NCBI GenBank assembly: GCA_009827235.1
Contig: SPMW01000007.1
Coordinates: 1-55,915 of the forward strand
DNA: 55,915 nt
Origin: Candidatus Campylobacter infans
Lineage (GTDB): Bacteria > Campylobacterota > Campylobacteria > Campylobacterales > Campylobacteraceae
Direction of reading: 5' to 3'
Of this stretch, positions 1-8,531 are shown piece by piece; the stretch's first letter is position 1; each line of letters begins with the position of its first letter. A model generated the notes under the pieces. That model searched no databases. It was given only the letters and a program-made list of their open reading frames with translations, and was not told the origin of the DNA. Both the position numbers and the translations under genes were made by a program.

Positions 1-1
1 G

Positions 2-430
2 TCAGTAGCGATACCAAGACTAGCAGCTACAAGAGATGATGCAGAGGTGGCAAAGGCAGCGACAAACTTAACCACGGCGGTTAGTGATTTGACAGCTTAT
101 TATACTGCTAAGGGTCATTTTAGAAGTGGTAGTGCTTCAACAGCAGCTAAAATAACTGATTTTACCAAGCTAACTAATGCGCTCAGCAAAGATGGTAAGT
201 TAAATGTAAAAGGCAAAATAACTTGCGTAGAAGTACAATTGCCTGACCAGGCTAACACTGCCTCAGGTAAAGTCGAGCTTACATTAAAGTTTAAGCCAAG
301 CGCCGATGCTGTATGTAAGCAATTAGTAAAACTGCCAGGCATTAAAACCATGTGTGGTAAAGGTGAAAATTCCAGCCTTAGTGGCGACTGCAAGATCCAA
401 ATCGGTGGCTCAGGTGGCATACAATTCTAA
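2..430 (+). CDS. Type IV pilin-like / pseudopilin protein, 5' end missing
   Basis: Frame 2 is open from the first base to the stop at 428-430, so the gene begins before the window. The first visible residues (SVAIPRLAATRDDAE) look like the end of the hydrophobic N-terminal helix of a class III signal peptide protein, which in pilins follows the FTLIE segment. The rest, about 125 residues, is a small Gly/Ser/Lys-rich globular domain with four cysteines (in ITCVE, AVCKQ, TMCGK and GDCKI), enough for two disulfides. The family is made as a prepilin, cleaved by a prepilin peptidase, and built into a periplasmic fibre. The transformation operon at 3999-12733 encodes a matching machine, so I infer a role as its pilin. 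A GTG at 47 is in frame but would remove the helix, so it is not the start. Confidence 0.75.
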   Translation, partial: SVAIPRLAATRDDAEVAKAATNLTTAVSDLTAYYTAKGHFRSGSASTAAKITDFTKLTNALSKDGKLNVKGKITCVEVQLPDQANTASGKVELTLKFKPSADAVCKQLVKLPGIKTMCGKGENSSLSGDCKIQIGGSGGIQF

Positions 431-489
431 TTTAATTATTTAAAATTTATTTCAAGTTTAATTAAAATTTTCATTAAACTTTTAAATTG

Positions 490-515
490 CCCTTGAAATT
501 TTAAAATTTCAAGGG
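490..515 (+). terminator. Perfect 26-bp palindrome after the pilin gene
   Basis: The arms CCCTTGAAATTTT and AAAATTTCAAGGG are fully complementary with no spacer and lie 60 bp after the pilin stop. The following bases are only moderately T-rich (CTTCATTCTT). It could end transcription from either side, because ppx/gppA converges on it from the right. Confidence 0.5.
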
Positions 516-590
516 GCTTCATTCTTAACTTTCAAACATTTTAAAATCCGCGAAATTTTAAAAATTTTAAAATCTTAAAATTTTAAAAAA

Positions 591-699
591 CCCGCCCAGA
601 GTGTAAAATAATAAAAAAGCCAAAAACTAAGGCAAATTTTAAAATTTTAAATTTTAAAATTTTAAACCCGCCCAGAATTTAAAATAATAAAAAAACCAA
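591..699. repeat. Two direct copies of a 33-bp unit between convergent genes
   Basis: Copy 1 is 591-623 and copy 2 is 667-699. Each starts with CCCGCCCAGA, followed by TAAAATAATAAAAAA and CCAA, with three mismatches over 33 positions. The spacer is rich in AAATTTTAAAATTTT. The second copy abuts the ppx/gppA stop codon. The whole 431-700 gap holds only these repeats, the palindrome at 490-515 and AT-rich filler; I see no gene in it. Confidence 0.7.
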
Positions 700-700
700 A

Positions 701-2149
701 TCAATCCTCAAAGCTAATGGCGATTGTAGCGGGCTTTGGCAGTTTTTTAAGGCTTCGTTTTAGCATTAAATGATCGTTTAGGCCAGAAATTTTAAGCGTA
801 GAGCCATCAAGGCTAAATCTTGCTTGCTTAAAAGTAGAAAGCTCCCTAGCACTTGCTAGCAAAAAGCAAAGCCATTTTAGCGTTTTAAGCGGGGCACAAA
901 GCTTGCTAAACTCGCCCAAATCGTCATTGTCAAAATCCTTGCCGTGAAACTGGCAAATCACAGCGATATTACAAAGCTGCTCGTGCGTGTAGCCGTAATT
1001 TAACGCCGTCCGCACGATATACGCGCTATTTAAACGCTCTTTATAATAACCCAAGGCGCGCCCCACATTAAAGATTTTTGTCGCCACACTAAGCAAAAAC
1101 AGCTCATTTTCCCCAAGCCTATGAAAAGGCGCAAAAACCCTAAAAAGCGCTTTTGCGGTATTTAGCGTGGCGCGATTATCAATAGGGCAAAAGCGATCTT
1201 GTAAGCTTTTAAGGCTAGGATTAAAATTTGCTGGAAATTTCACGCCAGGGCGCAAAATCGCGCTTAAAAACAAACCCTCTCTAATGCCAACGCCACTTGT
1301 TATAACGCGTTTTGCGCCTAAGCTCTCACATAGCTTTAAAAACACAAGCGCGCCACCGCGAATGGTATCAAAGCGATCTTTGCTGATATTAAAATTTTTA
1401 AGTCCTAAAACACTTGAAAGCGCGATTTTACGGATATAAGCACTATTTTGCGCATTAAAGGGATAAATAAAATTATGTAAGCTTTCAAGCGGATATTTGC
1501 GCTCTTTAATAATAGCCGTGCTAATAGCACGCAAAGAGCCGCCGATAGCGATTATATCGCTATTAGCAAAATCCTTATCAATGCCTTTTAAAAGCTTATT
1601 TATAAACTCGCTTGCGCCGTTTGCGTCTTTTTTATCATAAAAAAGCTCTTTTAAGCGCACGGTGCCGATATTTAGCGAAATAGTAGCGCTGATACGCCCA
1701 TTTTGTATGCGCGCAAGCTCTGTGCTGCCGCCGCCTATGTCTATGGTGGTGGCGTTTTTAAGCGGGCTTAGCAAGTTTAGCGCGGCTAATCCGCCATAAT
1801 AAGCCTCGCTCTTGCCATCAACTACGCGCAAATTTATGCCTAAGCCATTTTTTACTCTATTAATAAATTCCTTGGCATTTGGCGCATCGCGCAAGGCTGA
1901 GGTGCCAGTGGCTATTATGCGCCGTGCGCCGTATAATTTAATATAGCTTTTAAACTCGCTAAATGCGCTATAAACATTATCCATAGCCTTTTGCTGTAAT
2001 ACTCCGCACTTTTCATAAGCGCCCTCGCCTAAGCGCACTTTAAGCTTGTATTCTCGCAAAATAAAAAATCCAAGACGGCTTGTGCGCTCAAAAATCGCCA
2101 TTCTTGCGCTATTTGAGCCCAAATCAATCACGGCTATTCGTTTTGGCAT
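701..2149 (-). CDS. Ppx/GppA family phosphatase
   Basis: This is an exopolyphosphatase / pppGpp phosphohydrolase family protein of 482 residues, expected to act on polyphosphate or (p)ppGpp in the cytoplasm. The ASKHA-fold phosphate loops are clear: VIDLGSNSARMAIF near residues 7-20 and DIGGGSTEL at 137-145. The C-terminal third has the helical arrangement of the HD-like domain, but where the family often has an HD pair this protein reads IFNVG, so that part looks non-catalytic. The start ATG follows AAGGACACAAA. It lies 40 bp downstream of rnhB on the same strand and may be read through from it. Sequence alone cannot separate Ppx from GppA activity. Confidence 0.88.
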   Translation of the reverse strand: MPKRIAVIDLGSNSARMAIFERTSRLGFFILREYKLKVRLGEGAYEKCGVLQQKAMDNVYSAFSEFKSYIKLYGARRIIATGTSALRDAPNAKEFINRVKNGLGINLRVVDGKSEAYYGGLAALNLLSPLKNATTIDIGGGSTELARIQNGRISATISLNIGTVRLKELFYDKKDANGASEFINKLLKGIDKDFANSDIIAIGGSLRAISTAIIKERKYPLESLHNFIYPFNAQNSAYIRKIALSSVLGLKNFNISKDRFDTIRGGALVFLKLCESLGAKRVITSGVGIREGLFLSAILRPGVKFPANFNPSLKSLQDRFCPIDNRATLNTAKALFRVFAPFHRLGENELFLLSVATKIFNVGRALGYYKERLNSAYIVRTALNYGYTHEQLCNIAVICQFHGKDFDNDDLGEFSKLCAPLKTLKWLCFLLASARELSTFKQARFSLDGSTLKISGLNDHLMLKRSLKKLPKPATIAISFED

Positions 2150-2189
2150 TTTGTGTCCTTATTTTTAATTTTATCTTACATTTAAAATT

Positions 2190-2738
2190 TTAATCAAATA
2201 AACTAAGCCTAAAACTGCGCCTTGTAAGCTTGTTTGCGCCGTATTTGCTTAGGGCTTGTAGGTGGGCTTTTGTGCCATAGCCCTTGTGCTTGTCGTAATC
2301 AAAAAGCGGATAAAGCGCGCTAAAACGGCGCATTTGGCGATCGCGGCTTACCTTTGCGATTATGCTAGCTGCGCTAACTTGCGCTATTAATTTATCTGCT
2401 TTAATCATAGTTTTAACCAAGCTCTCACCGTAATTACAATTACCATCAAATAATAAATCATAGCCTTTAAAATGCGCCTCTAAGGTCATTAGCGCGCGCT
2501 TTAAACACCAAGAAAGCCCGCGCTCGTCTATTATATTATTTGAAAAAAACAGCACCAAATAATCGCATTTTGGTAAAATTTCATTATAAATTTGCTCGCG
2601 TTTTTTCTCGCTTAACATTTTAGAATCAGCCACAAGCGCGCTAAGTTCATCATCAAAGCCGGGCTTAAACGCGCACCCAGCCACTACTAGCTCGCCAGCT
2701 AGCGCGCCCCTGCCAGCCTCATCTATGCCACAAAGCAC
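2190..2738 (-). CDS. rnhB: Ribonuclease HII
   Basis: RNase HII cuts the RNA strand of RNA-DNA hybrids and removes single ribonucleotides from DNA. The protein is 182 residues, short but normal for the family. It opens with the diagnostic GIDEAGRG (residues 4-11), carrying the first two acidic catalytic residues, and has LLFDGN near the middle and SIIAKVSRDR with the conserved downstream helix. The start is GTG at 2738, preceded by GGAG inside the end of the DUF475 gene. Only two bases separate it from that gene, so the two are very probably cotranscribed. Confidence 0.95.
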   Translation of the reverse strand: MLCGIDEAGRGALAGELVVAGCAFKPGFDDELSALVADSKMLSEKKREQIYNEILPKCDYLVLFFSNNIIDERGLSWCLKRALMTLEAHFKGYDLLFDGNCNYGESLVKTMIKADKLIAQVSAASIIAKVSRDRQMRRFSALYPLFDYDKHKGYGTKAHLQALSKYGANKLTRRSFRLSLFD

Positions 2739-2740
2739 GG

Positions 2741-3826
2741 CTAAGCTCCATTTTTACGCACTAAAAGCGAATGTAAAAAGGCAACTAAAATAATGCCAAA
2801 ACTCAAAGTCCCAGTAATTAGCTCGCTAACTTCATAAAATATATTTATAAACATTATCACGCTAAGGGCTAAAATAGCGTAATTTGCGCCATGCTCTAAA
2901 AATTTAAACTCATTTAGCGTGCCGTGATGAACCATATAAAGCGTTAAAGAACGCACAAAAAACGCGCCAATGCCTAAGCCAATCATTATAATAAAAATAT
3001 TTTCACTCATCGCAAACGCGCCTATTACGCCATCAAAGCTAAATGAAGCATCTAAGGTTTCAAGGTATAAAAAGCCAGCAAAACCACTGCGCGTGGCTGC
3101 GGATTTAAAATTTTGATTTTGTAAGTTTGGATTATGGTTATTAAAATTTGTAATTTTATTATTTACATTTTCATCATCGTTGTTATTAAAATTTGTAATA
3201 TCAGCTTTTTCATCATCGCCTAAAAACTCATTTACAAGCCCTAATGCCATATGAACCAAAATCGCCGCAAAATACGCCATCGCATAATCGCTATTTTTGG
3301 TTAAATAAAGCATTATCATTCCCACAAGCACTGCTATAAAAACGCTTGCATTTTTTGCTTTTGCAAGAGCTAGCATTACGCGATTTGCCTCAATCGCTCG
3401 TATCCAGCGCACATTTCGCCCAGCAAAGAAAAACTCCAAAGCAACCATCAACAAAAACGCCCCGCCAAAAATGTAAATTTCACCTTTATTTGCGCTTAAA
3501 TGCTTGTGATAGGTATCTACATCGTTAATGGCTAGCATTAAGGTTTCAACAATCCCAAGCTTTGCTACCATGGCAACGATAATAATAGGAAAGGCAAAAC
3601 GCATACCAAAAACAGCCACAGGAATGCCCCACACAATAAAACGCCGGCGCCATTTTTCATCCATTTCTTCAAGGGTTTTAGCATTTACCACGGCATTATC
3701 AAAGCTTAGGCTAATCTCTAAAACTGCTAGCAACGCGCAAATATACGCCGCCGCAAAGCCACCAAGCCAAAAGGCTAAAACAAGCCCAACAAAAGTAATA
3801 AAAAATGAAAAATAAAAAAATCGCAT
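2741..3826 (-). CDS. DUF475 family integral membrane protein (TerC-like)
   Basis: This polytopic inner membrane protein of 361 residues has about eight or nine hydrophobic segments and the family's conserved early stretch (EISLSFDNAVVNAKTLEEM). DUF475 proteins are related to TerC, a group linked to metal ion handling, but no reaction is assigned and I do not assign one. A soluble loop near residues 210-245 is rich in Asn and repeats ITNFNN twice. It is encoded by the same kind of AT-rich sequence that fills the intergenic spaces here, and looks like a lineage-specific insertion. The start has AAGGAAG upstream and a promoter box at 3852-3857. Confidence 0.85.
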   Translation of the reverse strand: MRFFYFSFFITFVGLVLAFWLGGFAAAYICALLAVLEISLSFDNAVVNAKTLEEMDEKWRRRFIVWGIPVAVFGMRFAFPIIIVAMVAKLGIVETLMLAINDVDTYHKHLSANKGEIYIFGGAFLLMVALEFFFAGRNVRWIRAIEANRVMLALAKAKNASVFIAVLVGMIMLYLTKNSDYAMAYFAAILVHMALGLVNEFLGDDEKADITNFNNNDDENVNNKITNFNNHNPNLQNQNFKSAATRSGFAGFLYLETLDASFSFDGVIGAFAMSENIFIIMIGLGIGAFFVRSLTLYMVHHGTLNEFKFLEHGANYAILALSVIMFINIFYEVSELITGTLSFGIILVAFLHSLLVRKNGA

Positions 3827-3851
3827 AACTCTTCCTTAGCTAAAAGTGCGT

Positions 3852-3857
3852 ATTATA
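3852..3857 (-). promoter_or_regulatory. -10 box for the DUF475-rnhB transcript
   Basis: On the minus strand this reads TATAAT, about 26 bp before the DUF475 start codon, with no clear -35 box, as is usual for Campylobacter sigma-70 promoters. The rest of 3858-3998 is AT-rich and holds nothing I recognise. Confidence 0.5.
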
Positions 3858-3998
3858 ATAAAATTTTATTTATTGTTTGTAAGAATTTGCTTGATTTGAA
3901 TTAAAATTTTAAGTGGCGTAAATTAAAATCTCTTTGCTAAAACGCAAATAAAATTAAAATTTCGCCACAAAACGCAAGCCTTTACGGCCGCAAATAAA

Positions 3999-5234
3999 TT
4001 AGCCTTTAACAGCTTGTGCCATATCCCACATAGGCATAAAGATACCAAGAGCCATAAGAATAACCATACCAGCGATGAAAACTAGCAAAATAGGCTCCAC
4101 ATAAGCTGAGATATTATCTAAGATATTATTAAAGCGCATTTTATAATAATCAGTAACTTTTTCTACCATTTCATCTAAGCTACCGCTACGCTCGCCAGCG
4201 CTTATCATTTGGACCAGCATACTCTCATAAAGCTTAGTTGATTCTACGGCGTATGCAAGGTTGCTACCGCGCGTAACTAGGGTTTTAATAGATGAAAGTT
4301 TTTCATTTAAATGATCATTATCTACGCTTAAAAATGCGGTATCAAGAGCATCGACTATTGGAATACCAGAGCGCACTAGCTCGCAAAAAATAAGATTAAA
4401 GCGGTGCATAGTGGCAAAAAATACGATATTGCCTATCAAATAAACCCTTAAAATGTTTTTATCAAACTGCTTTTTAAAATTTTTATTTGCGCGGTATAAA
4501 TAAAACACGGTAAAAACCGCAGCTATTACAATGCCAGCGATGAAAAGCCCGTGATTGCTAAGTGCGGATTCTATGCTTAGCAAAATGCGCGTAGGCAAAG
4601 GCAACTGAGCGCCTAATTGCTCAAAAATCTCTCTAAATTTTGGCACAACCATTATCATAAGAATAACAAAGGCCGCGATGATGGCGATTATTACCGTTAC
4701 TGGATAACGCATAGCTTTTTTGAACTTTTGCTTATTATCATAAACATCTTGGAGAACTTGCGTTAATTGCCCTAGGGATTCAGATAACTGACCCGTTTGC
4801 TCGCCTAGGCCTATTAAGGCTATGCTAACATTGCCCACTTCATCTTTAAAAGCACTCATACTCTCTGTTAAACTCATACCGGCATTTAAGTCATCTCTTA
4901 CGGCAGTAAAAATTTCTTGTAAGCGTTTATTTTGCGTGTTTTTGGCTACTTCGCGCACGCAGTCGTGGATGGATATACCAGCACCAGTCATTACAGTAAG
5001 CTGACGCAAAGTGGCGATATAATCCTCCATTCTAAGCTTTGGCTTAAAAATAGCTGCTAAACTAGACTGCAAAGCCTCAATAGCCGGTATGCCACCTTTA
5101 TGCTCGGTGGTTTTTATAACCGTGCCACCACGCCTGCGCATAGCTTGAGTTTTAGCTTGATCTAAACTATTTGCTCTAACCACATCAGTGTAGCGTTTGC
5201 TACCTTTTACTTGAACAACCTTATAACTTTTCAC
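3999..5234 (-). CDS. ctsF: Type II secretion / type IV pilus platform protein CtsF (MshG/PilC-like)
   Basis: This inner membrane platform protein couples the assembly ATPase to pilin insertion. At 411 residues it has the normal length and both duplicated T2SSF cytoplasmic domains, with the motif pair RQLTVMTGAGI (about residue 97) and FCELVRSGIPIVDAL (about 287). Hydrophobic helices lie near residues 180-200, 230-250 and at the C-terminus. It is the last gene of the operon, three bases after ctsE. In C. jejuni the equivalent gene is needed for natural transformation; transfer of that role here rests on homology and operon context. Confidence 0.9.
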   Translation of the reverse strand: MKSYKVVQVKGSKRYTDVVRANSLDQAKTQAMRRRGGTVIKTTEHKGGIPAIEALQSSLAAIFKPKLRMEDYIATLRQLTVMTGAGISIHDCVREVAKNTQNKRLQEIFTAVRDDLNAGMSLTESMSAFKDEVGNVSIALIGLGEQTGQLSESLGQLTQVLQDVYDNKQKFKKAMRYPVTVIIAIIAAFVILMIMVVPKFREIFEQLGAQLPLPTRILLSIESALSNHGLFIAGIVIAAVFTVFYLYRANKNFKKQFDKNILRVYLIGNIVFFATMHRFNLIFCELVRSGIPIVDALDTAFLSVDNDHLNEKLSSIKTLVTRGSNLAYAVESTKLYESMLVQMISAGERSGSLDEMVEKVTDYYKMRFNNILDNISAYVEPILLVFIAGMVILMALGIFMPMWDMAQAVKG

Positions 5235-5237
5235 TTA

Positions 5238-6992
5238 TTATCCTTTCGCCACTCTATAAACTTCGGCTATACTAGTAATACCAATAGCCGCGCGACGCAT
5301 ACCATCAGCAAAGAAATCCTTAAAGCCCTCTGCATAAGCTTGATTTGCAATTTCTTCTTTTGATGCGTTTTTGGCTATTAAAGATGAAATTTTATCGCTA
5401 ACAGGCAATACCTCGCTCACCATTTCACGCCCCACATAGCCAGTTTGCGAGCATTTCTCGCAACCAACTGGCCCATAAAATTGATAATCACCAGGGATTA
5501 AGTGCACAATTCTCTCCATTTGTGCCTCTGGCAAGGTGATTTTTTGCCTACAGCTTGGGCAAAGCTTACGCACAAGACGCTGAGCCTCCACACCAACCAA
5601 AGCACCGCTTAATAAATAAGGCTCTATTCCCATATCCATTATACGCGTAACGGCTGAAATAGCGTCATTTGTGTGTAAGGTAGAAAACACCAAGTGTCCT
5701 GTAAGCGCTGCTTGTATGCCTATGCGTAAAGTTTCTTGATCGCGAATCTCACCTATCATTACAATATCAGGGTCTTGGCGCAAGATCGAACGCAAAGCAG
5801 ACGCAAAGGTAAGCCCTGCTTTTTCATTAACATGAACTTGCTGGATTAGCCCCATTTGATACTCAACCGGATCCTCAACGGTGATAATTTTCTTTTCAAC
5901 ACTTTTTATATCATTTAATGCCGCGTATAAGGTCGTGGTCTTACCAGAGCCAGTAGGTCCAGTAACTAAAATCATACCATAAGGCGAAACGCTCATTTTA
6001 GTAAATTTTGCAAGAGTTTCTTCGGCCATACCTAAATCTTTAAGATTTATAATTACTTTGGATTTATCCAAAATACGCATAACTATACTCTCGCCGTTAA
6101 TTATAGGCAAGGTAGATATACGAAAATCATACTCTTTGCCAAGAACTTGCACGCTAAAACGGCCATCTTGTGGTTTGCGGCGTTCGGCTATGTCCATATT
6201 TGAAAGCATTTTAAGCCGGCTAGCAAGTGGCGGGTAAATATCCTTTTCAAAAACAAAAAGTTCAGTTAGCATACCATCTATACGGCTTCGCACAACGCAA
6301 TCATTTTGCGTAGGCTCTATGTGTATATCGCTAGCGCGATTTGAAATAGAAACACGCAAGATAGTTTCAATAAGCTTTAAAACACCGCTACTTTCGTTTT
6401 CATCACCTTCGCCTGTGCTAGATTCTAATTCTTTGCGGATTTGAGTTACAATCGATGATACGCTTTCATTAAGTTCTAATTTTGCAAGCATTTTATCGAT
6501 AGTTGTAGGATCGCACACGACAATTTTTAAAATTTTACGATTAAAAATCCCGCCTATTTTATCTTGTGAATCTATATCAAAAAGATTTTTAAAAGCTACA
6601 TATACATTTACTTCATCTTCTTTATATGGCAACGCACCAAAACTTTTAAGATTAGAGCAAGGCACGGATCTAGCTAGATTAAAATCCACATCAGAATCTT
6701 CTAATTTAACATATTCTAAATTAAAAGTTTTTGCAAAATAGCCTAAAAATGTATCCCTATCTAAACCAAAATACCCGGTAATATCATCTAAGCTTATACG
6801 AGTTCGTCTGTATAAAGTAGCGAGCAAGCTTACTATTTCGCTATCTCGCATACCTAACTCTTCTTTTAGAGTGGCTATGGTTCTTTTTGAGTTTATTTTA
6901 ACAGTTAGGCTCTCAAAATCGCTTTGAGCGACCTTTCCTTCGCGCACTAATGCTTGTAAAATTTCTCGATTTATATCTTTGATATCTGCCAT
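5238..6992 (-). CDS. ctsE: Assembly ATPase CtsE (GspE/PilB/MshE family)
   Basis: This hexameric cytoplasmic ATPase powers pilus or pseudopilus extension. It has 584 residues. The N-terminal domain (about 1-170) is divergent. It is followed by the GspE core: Walker A GPTGSGKTTT near residue 345, Asp box with VEDPVE, Walker B IVMIGEIRD and His box TGHLVFSTLHTNDA. A tetracysteine zinc site follows (CPSCR, then CEKCSQTGYVGR). The N-terminal domain does not show the RLG...Q pattern of c-di-GMP-binding MshEN domains. No PilT-type retraction ATPase lies beside it. It is flanked by ctsX and ctsF in a tight operon. Confidence 0.93.
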   Translation of the reverse strand: MADIKDINREILQALVREGKVAQSDFESLTVKINSKRTIATLKEELGMRDSEIVSLLATLYRRTRISLDDITGYFGLDRDTFLGYFAKTFNLEYVKLEDSDVDFNLARSVPCSNLKSFGALPYKEDEVNVYVAFKNLFDIDSQDKIGGIFNRKILKIVVCDPTTIDKMLAKLELNESVSSIVTQIRKELESSTGEGDENESSGVLKLIETILRVSISNRASDIHIEPTQNDCVVRSRIDGMLTELFVFEKDIYPPLASRLKMLSNMDIAERRKPQDGRFSVQVLGKEYDFRISTLPIINGESIVMRILDKSKVIINLKDLGMAEETLAKFTKMSVSPYGMILVTGPTGSGKTTTLYAALNDIKSVEKKIITVEDPVEYQMGLIQQVHVNEKAGLTFASALRSILRQDPDIVMIGEIRDQETLRIGIQAALTGHLVFSTLHTNDAISAVTRIMDMGIEPYLLSGALVGVEAQRLVRKLCPSCRQKITLPEAQMERIVHLIPGDYQFYGPVGCEKCSQTGYVGREMVSEVLPVSDKISSLIAKNASKEEIANQAYAEGFKDFFADGMRRAAIGITSIAEVYRVAKG

Positions 6993-7000
6993 TTTTTATC

Positions 7001-7717
7001 CTAAGGTAAAGTGTTTGAATATATTTGTGAAATTATTGCTTGAATTTCTTGATTATCAGGGGCTTTGTTTTGAAATGTTTCTAGCACCCTAATAGCATCT
7101 TGTCTTTTATTCATTTTAGCCTGTGATTTAGCAAAGATTATCCAACCATCTGGGTCATTTTTATCCATATCATTTAATGTCAAAGCCCATTTAGCAGCAT
7201 TTTTATAATCTTTTTTATCATAATATTCTTTTGCAAGAAGCCTTACATATTGTATGTCGTGCGTTTTGTAAAAATTTTCTTTAAGGGTATCTATGGAGGT
7301 GTTAAGAACGGTAGATTCTATTATAACTTGCGCTTTTTTTTCTTTTTTTACTTCTTTTTCTTTTGCGCTAAATTTAGGTTCGTTTTCTAAAAAAACTATC
7401 TCATCTTTATTTTTATTATTTTGCTTAGATTTAGCGGTGTTTTTTTGCTTTGGCTTTTCTAATTCATCATCATCGTAGTTATTGTATTTTTCATCAATTG
7501 CTTTTTGTTTTAGATTTTGAATTTTAAGTCTTTGCTGTAATTCGTTTTTGGCAATTTGTGCTTCTTTGCTACTATCATATCCTCGTAGCAAAATAACCGT
7601 AATCACGACTATTGCACAAATACACAATGACGCAATTATACCTAGCTTTATAAACAATTTTTTACGATAATTAGATAAAAGTTTTTCTAACCTTTTAATT
7701 TCTAAACCATCAAGCAT
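7001..7717 (-). CDS. ctsX: Bitopic TPR protein of the transformation system (CtsX, MshN-like position)
   Basis: The 238-residue protein has a short cytoplasmic N-terminus, one transmembrane helix (about residues 25-45), a long Lys/Asn/Glu-rich low-complexity linker, and a C-terminal helical region of about 100 residues with TPR-like spacing (AKEYYDKKDYKNAAKWA, then DPDGWIIFAKSQAK). That gives a type II topology with TPRs in the periplasm. C. jejuni CtsX is a membrane protein required for transformation; MshN of the MSHA pilus has the same layout and operon position. It overlaps ctsP by 8 bases and lies 8 bases before ctsE. Confidence 0.75.
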   Translation of the reverse strand: MLDGLEIKRLEKLLSNYRKKLFIKLGIIASLCICAIVVITVILLRGYDSSKEAQIAKNELQQRLKIQNLKQKAIDEKYNNYDDDELEKPKQKNTAKSKQNNKNKDEIVFLENEPKFSAKEKEVKKEKKAQVIIESTVLNTSIDTLKENFYKTHDIQYVRLLAKEYYDKKDYKNAAKWALTLNDMDKNDPDGWIIFAKSQAKMNKRQDAIRVLETFQNKAPDNQEIQAIISQIYSNTLP

Positions 7718-8531
7718 GTAATATCCCTAAGTCTAATGCTGCCATTAAAATGCAATTTTTTAATTCTTTTTTAAGTGTAGCTGGACTATTTTCTTCATAA
7801 TACTCAGCTATTTCAAACACTTTATATAAAATTTGATTTAATCTTCGTAAATTGCCCTTGCTTATTTTATATAATAATTTTAAAGTTTTATTAGTGAAAA
7901 TACTCATAGCAGCATTTTGCTCATGCAAAAATAGCTTTTTTTCTATATACATCAACATTTCATCATAAGAGCATAAATCAAACTCGACAATCTCGCCAAT
8001 TCTCGTATTAAAGCATTCCTTAGCTAGCAAATCCTCACTGGCTGTTTTATGCACCGTAAAAAGTATTTTAAAATACCTAGTATCAGCTATTAGGCGAATT
8101 TTTTCTACCAAATCTTTTGGATAAAGCTGGCTTTCATCTAGTATTAAAACATACTGAGTTTTTGGCATATTTGTTTTTGGATCCAAAGGATTTTCTTTTT
8201 CGCACTTTTGGATTAAAGCTTCTGTATTATCACACAATACATCATCACCAAACAAACGCGTAGAAATCGCATTTATAAAATCTTTTTCACTAAAAAAAGG
8301 TTGTAAAAAAAATATAATAGGCTTTTTATCTTTTAAATCATTATAAATTCTTTGTAATAAAAAAGTTTTGCCAGTGCCTGGCGCGCCAAAAAATAAGATA
8401 ATTTTTACTGGTTTATCCAAAGCACCGCAAATTTTGCGATAAGCGATTACTGTTTTGTCTAAACTAACATAACCGCTTATATCGCTATCTGAGAATATAT
8501 CTTTTATATCTGTGTAGATATTTTTACTCAT
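7710..8531 (-). CDS. ctsP: AAA+ ATPase CtsP (ExeA/MshM-like)
   Basis: A 273-residue ATPase with Walker A GAPGTGKTF (about residue 49), Walker B YVLILDESQ (about 130) and a C-terminal helical lid containing a sensor-2-like GNLRRLNQI. This is the GspA/ExeA/MshM group, members of which help place a secretin in the envelope; C. jejuni CtsP binds nucleotide and DNA and is needed for transformation (from memory). There is no transmembrane helix or peptidoglycan-binding domain, unlike ExeA, so it is probably cytoplasmic. It overlaps ctsD by one base and ctsX by 8. Confidence 0.82.
   Translation of the reverse strand: MSKNIYTDIKDIFSDSDISGYVSLDKTVIAYRKICGALDKPVKIILFFGAPGTGKTFLLQRIYNDLKDKKPIIFFLQPFFSEKDFINAISTRLFGDDVLCDNTEALIQKCEKENPLDPKTNMPKTQYVLILDESQLYPKDLVEKIRLIADTRYFKILFTVHKTASEDLLAKECFNTRIGEIVEFDLCSYDEMLMYIEKKLFLHEQNAAMSIFTNKTLKLLYKISKGNLRRLNQILYKVFEIAEYYEENSPATLKKELKNCILMAALDLGILHA

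Noticed and set aside
6700..6992. c-di-GMP-binding MshEN domain in CtsE
   Set aside because: The N-terminal region does not show the RLG and Gln pattern, despite the MSHA-like operon order.
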